Below are positions 57,030-64,000 of a stretch of DNA of 64,000 nt, piece by piece. Each line of letters starts with the position of its first letter. Position 1 is the first letter of the stretch. The notes under the pieces are model-generated. The model had not been told where the DNA came from and ran no database searches. It was given only the letters and a program-made list of their open reading frames with translations. The position numbers were made by a program, and so were the translations under genes. The stretch is from Prorocentrum cordatum (taxonomy: Eukaryota; Sar; Dinophyceae; Prorocentrales; Prorocentraceae). Location: contig CAUYUJ010020282.1 in NCBI GenBank assembly GCA_963575745.1, positions 32,501 to 96,500 on the forward strand. The letters run 5' to 3'.

Positions 57030-57170
57030 CACTTTTCGACGCTAACTGACGCTAATCGACGCTACATCGACGCTAATCGAGGCTAAGTCAGCGCTCATCG
57101 ACGCCGAATCGGCGCTGTCTCATCGATTGCCAAACGCTAATCGACGCTAACGCAGCGTCAAGACGGAATA
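57030..57170. repeat. ACGCTAATCG minisatellite
   Basis: About a dozen 10-14 bp units such as CGACGCTAATCGACGCTAAC. Confidence 0.85.
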
Positions 57171-57329
57171 ACGACGGTATAGGTGGTTCCCATGATTTGC
57201 TACCGAATTCGGCAAGGAATTCACGGCTTCTGCTGTCCCTCGACTCGCGCTGGAGCGTCAAACCTCCCCGGAGATCACTGAGAAGGCACATCGAAGTACG
57301 GAGATTTGCCTCGACCTGCCTGGACTGAC

Positions 57330-57485
57330 CTCACTCTGTCCAGCCTGATCCATGATGGACCCGTTTTCCACCACCACTACCATAGGTAGGAGAGGGAGGA
57401 GGAGGAGGAGGAGGAGGAGGACTTCCTCATCCTACCTTCTCCCCCGTCCTACATATGGTAGTGGTGGAAAATTTGCCCATCAATC
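57330..57485. mobile_element. MITE family J, complete with (AGG)n core
   Basis: Left end GTCCAGCCTGATCCATGATG and TTTTCCACCACCACTACCAT; right end ATGGTAGTGGTGGAAAAT. Between them lie GGTAGGAG, about eight AGG triplets and CCTACCTTCTCC. The inverted repeats and short triplet core make a compact element of about 155 bp. Confidence 0.75.
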
Positions 57486-57617
57486 CACGCCAGTCCACGG
57501 CAGAACAAAATAGAACTGGCCGAGCCACTCAGGGGCAAGCCGCGCCGCGCAGCCCGGGGGCCGAGCGCCGCGCAGGCGCGACGACCTCGCCGCCGAGAGC
57601 GCGGGTTCCCTAGACAA

Positions 57618-57760
57618 GCGCGCTTCACTACTCGCGCAGGAGCGGCTCGCCCATGGCCTGGATCCGCCGCGGGGGATCCGCGATCCATTACAGCGAGGCG
57701 AACATGTGTGTTCTCTCGAACGTTTGCGAGTAGGCACTTTGCGAGTAATGGAACGTGCTC
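57618..57760. mobile_element. MITE family E, copy 2
   Basis: Left GCGCGCTTCACTACTCGC and right CACTTTGCGAGTAATGGAAC; interior GGATCCGCCGCGGGGGATCC matches copy 1 at 34952. Confidence 0.75.
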
Positions 57761-58352
57761 GGCGATTCCCGGATATCCTCGGCGCTTTGCAAACGGGGGC
57801 CTTAGCTGAACAGGGGTTCGGGCTTTTCCAAACACCCCCATTCACGATGCCCCCGTCCACGGCGCCCAGAGCCCCATCAAACGGGGGCACGGCCAAACCG
57901 CGGGAGTCGGCGTTTCCCGTGCCCCGTCTGCTATGCCCCCGCCTCTGGCTCCCTGGTCTCCGACGAGGTGATGTTCTCTGCCGGCGGCTTTTCCCTCAAT
58001 GTCGGCCCCGGGAGCCTCAGAAGTGGGTCTGGGACCCCCCAAAAAAACTGCCCCATGGAGGGGGAAGAAGCGGGGACCATGACCCAGACTGAACGCAGAA
58101 TGTCATGCCGATCTTGGTCACCGCCCATCTTGGTCAGCGTCAACTCGTGAGGATGTCATCCTCGCGCATCTGCGACGGCCGACATGGACCACGACAGAGA
58201 TCGGCATCGACAAGATCCCGCGACATCTTGGCCAGGGGCCCCGCACGTCTTCCCCTAGGGCGACTAGCTTCGCGCTCCCCGAAGCGCGAGAGCGCGAATA
58301 ACATCGCGCTCTCACGCCGCCCCCCCGCCCGCCCCTCGTCCTCGTTCTGACT
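57761..58352. other. No supported gene
   Basis: Mixed GC-rich DNA with several frames and no domain. Confidence 0.4.
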
Positions 58353-58556
58353 AGAGGCCTCCTAGATGGGCTCGGAAAAGATTGGCTTCGGAGGATCGCG
58401 CCGCATCGCCGATGCCTCGTCGATGCATCGGCGATGCATTGGCGACGTCGACGTGAAGCAAATCGGGCCCTACGTCGAGCCGCATCGGCGATGCATCAGC
58501 GAGGCGGCGCGATCCTCCGACCCCATCGTTACCCCGACCCCACGGAGGAGGCCTGG
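58353..58556. mobile_element. TIR element I, copy 3
   Basis: Left AGAGGCCTCCTAGATGGG and TCGGAGGATCGCGCCGCATC; right GCGATCCTCCGACCCCATCG and GGAGGCCTGG. GATGCATCGGCGATGCATTG lies in the middle. Confidence 0.7.
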
Positions 58557-58723
58557 ACCGACGCCGCCCAGGCCGCGAGGCGCGAAACGCGGATCACTTC
58601 GGGCGCCCTCGAGGCGGGCCCTGGCCCTCGACCGGGGCGAGTGCCGTAATGGGGGGCCCGGGCAGGGGGGGCAGAAAACGTGCCCTCAAGGGGGGGCTGT
58701 GGGGCCCCTCTTGCACGGGGCGC

Positions 58724-58901
58724 GAAGACGACCACGGCCACGGCTTCTCTTTCGTTGCCGCCTTTCAGCCCGCAGAAACGAAGCAGCGGTGGTGGTCATT
58801 TTCGGTTGAGCTTGGCACCCGGGAAATGACCACAACCACTGCTTCTTTTTCGGCCGGCTGGAAGGCGGCGCAGACAAGAAGCAGTGGCTGTGGTCATTTT
58901 C
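58724..58901. repeat. Two tandem hairpins, possible foldback element
   Basis: Hairpin 1 at 58724-58803 pairs GACGACCACGGCCACGGCTT with GAAGCAGCGGTGGTGGTCAT. Hairpin 2 at 58823-58901 pairs GAAATGACCACAACCACTGC with GCAGTGGCTGTGGTCATTTT, with a 25-bp stem and about 29-base loop. They resemble each other and lie 19 bp apart. Confidence 0.8.
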
Positions 58902-59351
58902 CCGTCCCGCATCTTGGGCACCAGCTGGCCACAGAAGGGGCTCCCGAGGGCTCCTTTGGGGCCCTCTTCTTCACCCCCCGCTTGGGCCACCCCCCCTCGG
59001 GCATCGAGGACGGCGAGAAGGTCTGGTTCCAGGAAGGGCGGCGTCGACGGCTGCTGGGGCTCCTCAGGCCGTGCTGGAGTGCCTCAGGTCGGGCTGGGGG
59101 GACCCCGACTCCAGCGAAACCAGCCTTGTCCAACGAGCCCTCCTGGCAGCCCCCGAGAGCACCCGCCCAAGTCGACCCCCAGGGGGAAAGCAGCCGGGGC
59201 CTCCGGCACCCCGGGGGGGCGGAGGCGCGGCGCCCTTCTGGGGCGGCGCCCCGGCGCGGCTGATCTGGCCGAGGGCGGGGCCGACTTGCCAGGGAGGCCC
59301 CGAGCACTGTTGCGTCGGCGGCGAGGCGGGTGGGAGGCACAGGGACATACT
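58902..59351. other. No supported gene
   Basis: GC-rich DNA; open frames on both strands without domains. Confidence 0.4.
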
Positions 59352-59560
59352 CTAGTATCGGGTCGGGCGAAAGGGGGGGATAGCAAAGGGGGGGGGGTGA
59401 GAATCAGCTCACGTAGCTGATTTTCCAGGTGTTTCCCGGCGCCAGAAGGCGCCCATGTATCGAGGAATGGGCCCGGCGGGGCCGAAACCAGCTGCATGCA
59501 GCAGATTTCGTAACCCCCCCTTTCCCAATCCCCCCCTTTCGCCCGGCCCGATAGTACTAG
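59352..59560. mobile_element. MITE family G (209 bp)
   Basis: Left CTAGTATCGGGTCGGGCGAA and AGGGGGGGATAGCAAAGGGG; right CCCCCCCTTTCGCCCGGCCC and GATAGTACTAG. The TIRs are about 46 bp or longer. The inner part holds the palindromic words AGCTCACGTAGCT and GCTGCATGCAGC. Confidence 0.75.
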
Positions 59561-60385
59561 ATGTCCTCCTTGGAGGCGCGCGTCCGGCCCGAACATGCAG
59601 TGTGCCCGCCCTGTAGTGTCTCGTTTCCCGAGCGGCGTGGCCAGAAAGCGCCCGCCACGACGCATGTGCTGTAAGATTTCTCGGTGCGCGCGTCGCCCCT
59701 GGGGGGAGGGCGACGCACATATAGCATAAGCATGTTGGGGTGACGCCGAGCGGAGGCGATGCGCACCAGCGCCGGGCTGCTCAGGGCCACCAGTGCGCAA
59801 ATCGGCCGGCGTGCGCAAATCGCCCGGCGTGCAAGAGGGAGAGAGGCGAGGGCGAGGGCGGCCGCGCGAAGGGTGGAGGGCGAGGGCGACGAGGCCCCGG
59901 GCAGCACAGGCCCCCCGTTCGGGCGCTGCCAGAAGGGCCCCCCGGCCCAAAAGGTGCCCCCAGGAGTTCCTGGGATGCCCCCCACGGCCTCCAGCGCACC
60001 CCCCACGAGGCCCAAAGAGCCCCCCGAGGGGCTCCAAAAGAGGGCGAAAGACTGGGGGCACCTCAGGGGCACCTGGAGCGACCCCCGACCATTCGGCGGC
60101 AAGCCCCTGGGGAGAAGTGCCGAGAGCAGAGCAGAGCGCCCCTTGGCCGTCTTGAGGCCGTCTTGGGCTCGCTTTGAACGCTCTTGGGCCGTCTTGGGAT
60201 CCTTTTGGGCCTCCCTGAGGCCGTCCTGGAGGTATGTCAGGCTGCCTTGGGGGCCTCTTGGGCCTTGGAGGCCTCCTGTGCGTTCTTGGGGCCGACTTGG
60301 GCCATCTTAGGCCGAAAGTGGCTCGAACCCCCCCTGGTTTCATTCCTCCCGACTGACGGAGCGCACGCGAGGCGCACTTTCTGTC
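59561..60385. other. No supported gene
   Basis: GC-rich, with GGCCGTCTTGGG-type words at 60130-60310 related to the 12-15 bp family. The long minus-strand frame crossing it has no domain. Confidence 0.4.
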
Positions 60386-61080
60386 ATCCGCCGCCCCGTG
60401 GCAATTTATCACAGGGGTGCCTGGCGTGCTGAACCCTGTACGGCTTGGTGTGGGTTCTTTCTCCACAAGAACTCCCCCTGGGACTTCGGCCCAGAGCGCC
60501 CGCCTCCTGGAGGGCTCTTCCAAAGGTGGCTGCAGACGTTTTTCCCGCTCCAGATGGCTCCAAGATGGCCCCAAGATGACCCGAGATGGCCTCCAAGACG
60601 GCCAAGATGGCCCTCAAGTTCGCCCAAGATTGTCCAAGCTGGCCTCCAAGACAGCCCATGGAGCGTCCAAGATGCCTCCAAGTTTGCTCAAGAAGCCTCC
60701 AAGACGGCCCAAATTGGCCTCAAGATGACGAAAGACGGCCCAAGAGGACCCCAAGAGGCCTCCAAGACGGCCCAAGCGGCCTCCAAGAGGTCCTCCAGGA
60801 AGGAGGCCGAACAGCTCAAAATCATTGATTTCCCTTTTGCTTTTGGAAAGATCTTAACATTTGCTTCTTCTCGGCCTTCGGACTGCCCACGACGGCCTAA
60901 GAGGCCCCCGAGCTCGCCTCAAGATGGCCCTTGAGGCCTCCAAGATGACTCCACAACGGCTGGGGTTTCCACAACGCTGGGGGAGCATGTGGCAGAGCTC
61001 TTGCCACAACGCTCGGCCAAGTCTGCGATTCCAAAACGCACGGGGCGGCGGTGACTCACCGCAAGCTTCTTCGATCATAG
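60386..61080. repeat. Composite dispersed repeat D, short copy
   Basis: Head: ATCCGCCGCCCCGTG, CAGGGGTGCCTGGCGTGCTG and ACAAGAACTCCCCCTGGGAC. Array of AAGATGGCC units. Core at 60818-60890: AAAATCATTGATTTCCCTTT and TTCTCGGCCTTCGGAC. Tail to 61080: CACGGGGCGGCGGTGACTCA and TTCTTCGATCATAG. One core instead of the two in the copy at 31096-32290. Confidence 0.85.
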
Positions 61081-61310
61081 TTCCTTACACCCAATATGCG
61101 CGCAACTGCGTGGCACTCGCTGTCAGCCGTGTCATCGCTGCCCACCCACCTTTTCTCGGGCAGAGGGCCGCGGAGCTCGCAGATCGGCCTCTCGACCACA
61201 AAAGGCGCCCGCCCGCTCGGCGCGCACGGGTGGCGCGCCTGCCCGGATCTGCGGTCGCCCGTGCAGACGCTCGCACACGGGTGAGCGGCGCGTGCTCGCC
61301 TGCCTCGCGG

Positions 61311-61726
61311 TCAGTCGTCGCCTGCATCGGCCGACGACGCATCATCTGGCTCGGAGAGGACGGAGAATTCTCGCACATTCTTGGCAGCCTGGCAGAAGGT
61401 GTGCAGCAGGAAAGAGATCACGCAGCAGAGCATGAGGCCGACGTTGGGCCCAAACATCTGCCATTCCGTCAGCTGCATCGGACCCGCAGGAGCCGTGGAA
61501 CAAGACACGGCGTGCTCACTCGGCCAAACTCGCCTGTTGATCGACGACCACGTGCCGTTATATCTGAGGTGGGTCACTGCATACATCGCCGGGTGATATA
61601 GAGCTGGAGATACGTAGTACCCGACAAAAAACTGGAACAGCGACCCGCCGACGAACTCATAATTGCAATCCGCCACCGTGCCATAGGCACTGAGTGGGGC
61701 GTCGTCAAGGCCTGTCGAGTTCTCTA
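61311..61726 (-). CDS. Last exon of a second membrane protein
   Basis: After a TCAG acceptor at 61727 the minus strand reads ENSTGLDDAPLSAYGTVADC, then SLFQFFVGYYVSPALYHPAM (hydrophobic) and THLRYNGTWSSINRRVWPSE. A Cys-containing loop, a second helix FGPNVGLMLCCVISFLLHTF and an acidic tail REFSVLSEPDDASSADAGDD end at a stop codon. NST and NGT are possible glycosylation sites. Composition is balanced and unlike the flanking repeats. The acidic end before the stop looks like a natural C-terminus, so this is taken as a terminal exon of a gene whose earlier exons lie beyond 61.9 kb. It could be a relative of the 15-kb membrane gene, but no homology was seen. Function unknown. Confidence 0.6.
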
Positions 61727-61734
61727 CTGACTAC

Positions 61735-61889
61735 CTACCAGACCACCCCAACCCAACCCGAAGACCCGAATTTCGGGTAGGGGGGGGTAAGGGTTCCACA
61801 CGTGTTTTGTTCGATGTTTCCCCCCACCCCCCCCACTGGAAATCGAGGGTAAATCTGAGCCTTCGGGTTGGGTTGGGGTGGTTTGGTGG
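61735..61889. mobile_element. MITE family H next to a splice acceptor
   Basis: Inverted repeats of about 28 bp: left ACCACCCCAACCCAACCCGA (from 61741), right TCGGGTTGGGTTGGGGTGGT (to about 61882, with looser pairing beyond). An inner GACCCGAATTTCGGGT hairpin is also present. Its end lies 8 bases from the inferred acceptor of the exon at 61311-61726, so it would form the 3' end of that intron. Confidence 0.75.
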
Positions 61890-62064
61890 GTGGTGATCTA
61901 CATCGCCTGGGGCCCAGGGCCAGGGGCCCAGAGCTCCTGGCGCTCCCGTGCGCTCCTGGGCGCCCCTGGCGCCTCTTGGCTTCTTCGGAAGCCCGGGGGG
62001 CGCGGCTGGTGCTCCACACTTCCAGCATGCCCCGAGATGGTGTCAGGGCCCGTCCTGGACCCAT

Positions 62065-62225
62065 GCTCGAAGGATTGCAAAAAAAAAACAGGATTGCAAA
62101 AAAACCTTGCACGAAGGATTGCAAAAAAACCCGTCGCATCCGAAGGATTGCAAAAAAAACCTTGCACGAAGGAAGGATTGCAAAAAAACCCTGCACGAAG
62201 GGTTTTTTTGCAATCCGTCGCATCG
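62065..62225. repeat. Foldback repeat of AAGGATTGCAAAAAAACCC units, copy 2
   Basis: Five direct units (CGAAGGATTGCAAAAAAACC) are followed by an inverted GGGTTTTTTTGCAATCCGTC. Same unit and same direct-then-inverted order as 27545-27695. Confidence 0.85.
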
Positions 62226-62884
62226 TGGGCTGTCCTTGGGAGGCCCTGGGTGCCAGCCGAAAAGGCCAAGATCATCCAAAAAAACAATGTGTTCCTGTAT
62301 GATTTTAGCAGCCTCGGCCTTTCGGTCTTCAGAACGCCCAAGACGGCCCGACGGGCCCTCAAGACCGCCCTAGTACCCAATACGCTTCACGAGGCCCCCA
62401 AAAAGCAGGCCCAAAGAGCCCAAAAAGAGTCCAAGGCCCTGACTTCCGGGCCGGCGCTCGCGATCGCTCTCGGGCGCTTCTGGGGCTTCTCGCGTGACTT
62501 TTCTGAAGGCCTCGGGAACGCGACTCCGAATCCACACGTTCGACGTGGCCTAAGGCGGTCCAATTCTGGAGCCTTCCTGGGCTGGCTTGGAGGCCCTGGG
62601 GGCTGGTCCGAGTGACAAAATTCTTTGAAAAACAAGCCCCATAATAGCAGATCGTTTTTTGCTGTTCTACTTCCCTAGTGGCGTTTCGCTAGAGAGTTCA
62701 ACTAGTATTCATCACAAAAGACCACCGAAAAATCCAAGGGGGGGTGGGAAGACCTGAAACGTTTGGTCTGGCAGCCGTTTCGCCCGAGACTTCCTCGCAG
62801 TGTATTCGGGAATCGCGCTCTCACCTCAGTGCTGGCAACAGCATGAGTAGTCCAGACGGCCACGCTCCCTCGTGAGATCATACA
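62226..62884. other. No supported gene
   Basis: A repeat-D-like core may be present at 62270-62345 (GATCATCCAAAAAAACAATG and TCGGCCTTTCGGTCTTCAGA). The rest is unremarkable. Confidence 0.4.
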
Positions 62885-63420
62885 CTAAGGTGCACATGGC
62901 CGTGCTCTCGTCTCTGTTCCGCCGGTTGGCGTTCCGAGGAGCCCCTGGGGATACCAAGAAATGCACGTTTTCACTGGCCGGCCTCCTACTCCTCGACTCG
63001 TCTCTTCACCTTTGCTGCTATTCGGGTGCTCTCGCTGGGGTGATAGCATCTCGCTCTTTGGTGCTCCAGTCGGCCACCGTGCCGCGAAGCACGGGCTGGA
63101 GTGCCCTCAGTTTCCTCTGTAGTCCTCAGTCCTCAATGCTCAGGATTGAACATGAAGGGGCCCAGACCCAAATTCCCAATTTCTTCTGGGTTCCCAGCGC
63201 GCCTCCCACGGTTCTGGCGCTTCCCGCATGAATATTTCGGAACCGGAAGCGCCCCAAAACGGGCCAATAGGGCCCCGAGACGGGTATGGGTGGTGGGATG
63301 GACTGAAGGCCGGTAGGTGCACATGGCCGTGTTCTCACCCCTGTCCTCTATGCCCGACCTCACCCTCCTCGACCCGCCTCTCCACCCCTGCTGCTAGTAC
63401 GGCGCTGTGTTGGGGCATTG
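62885..63420. repeat. Diverged direct duplication, offset about 425 bp
   Basis: GGTGCACATGGCCGTGCTCT (62890) recurs as GGTGCACATGGCCGTGTTCT (63317). In each, a stretch with CTCCTCGACYCGYCTCTYCA and CCTKTGCTGCTA follows, though at different distances. Confidence 0.65.
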
Positions 63421-63659
63421 ATGCTCTCATACTGTTGCGGAAAGATCCTGGATCTCTTCCAGGGAACTCCCGGCAGCTGCGCCCGCAGGGCCGTCGCGGT
63501 GACAGACAGTTGCTGGATGGCGTCTCTCTATCGAGTAGGATGCCTCTTGGGCGGCCAGGTCAACACAAATCCATAATCATCACGAAGCCACTGGTGTTCC
63601 AATGACTATAGACTGAAAGCTTCCGAAGTATAGACCTAAAAATGCGTGGCCGATTGGAA

Positions 63660-64000
63660 GCCAAAAACCCTCTCACGACCCTCTCACGATTCAGACTCTC
63701 ATGACCCTCGCGGAAGCCTCTCAGGGCCCCTTCAGGACCTTCCTCATATCACTCTCAGGACCATCCCGGGAACCTTTCAGACTCTCTTGTGAGCCTCTCA
63801 GGAGCCTCTCAGGGCCCTCCCAATAGCCTGTCAAGAAACTCTCGGGAGCCTTTAAGAACCCTCTCAGGAGCCTCTCAGGGCCCCCATGAGGAGCATCTCA
63901 GGACCCTCTCAGGACCCTCTAAGGACTATATCAGGACCCTCTCAGGAACATCTCGGAATCCTCTCAACAGCCTCTCTGGAGCCTCTCGGGAGCATCTCAG
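63660..64000. repeat. CTCTCAGGACCCTCTCAGGA minisatellite
   Basis: About 15-base units of CCTCTCAGG plus GAGC, ACC or GCC. Runs off the right edge. Confidence 0.9.

Noticed and set aside
55274-57032. Very long Pro/Ser/Leu and Gly/Glu/Arg open frames (up to about 535 codons)
   Set aside because: Products of the (CCT)n tract read in each phase and strand; no non-repeat domain.

Overview
This is nuclear DNA of a repeat-dominated eukaryote, not a bacterial window. The evidence points to a dinoflagellate, possibly Prorocentrum-like. Coding density is very low and background GC is high. Several retroelement protein fragments have the dinoflagellate style: a Copia gag and a tyrosine-recombinase retroelement with RT, RNase H and methyltransferase-like parts. 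A putative multi-exon membrane-protein gene appears to use GA and GC splice donors, which dinoflagellates tolerate. Species assignment is inference; no rRNA, tRNA or spliced-leader sequence was recognised.

Layout. 0-9 kb: minisatellites, (CAA)n tracts and a large AT-richer tandem repeat of about 800 bp. 9-12.4 kb: CCT tracts and small inverted-repeat elements. 12.5-16.2 kb, minus strand: the best cellular gene, a polytopic membrane protein split over at least four proposed exons. 17.2-19.1 kb: a 90-bp satellite. 23.5-29.6 kb, minus strand: a decayed DIRS-like retroelement, itself invaded by small repeats. 31.1-32.3 kb and 60.4-61.1 kb: two copies of a composite repeat with conserved head, core and tail. 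34.3-34.9 kb, minus: a His/Asp-rich exon. 37.6-38.9 kb, minus: a Copia-type gag pseudogene. 39.6-40.4 and 46.8-48.2 kb: kilobase-scale (ACAT)n DNA. 42.1-43.2 kb: a 102-bp satellite. 51.5-52.7 kb: another 90-bp satellite running into (GAT)n. 54.5-55.1 kb: an 83-bp satellite. 55.4-56.5 kb: a giant CCT tract. 61.3-61.7 kb, minus: the last exon of a second membrane protein.

The main biological signal is a collection of short non-autonomous inverted-repeat elements (at least eight kinds, several in multiple copies). Several lie directly against inferred exon edges, as expected of introner-like, intron-generating elements. A second theme is microsatellite growth inside or beside such elements. Most long reading frames here are artefacts of trinucleotide tracts or of satellites whose period is a multiple of three. 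All exon boundaries are read by eye and lack transcript support.
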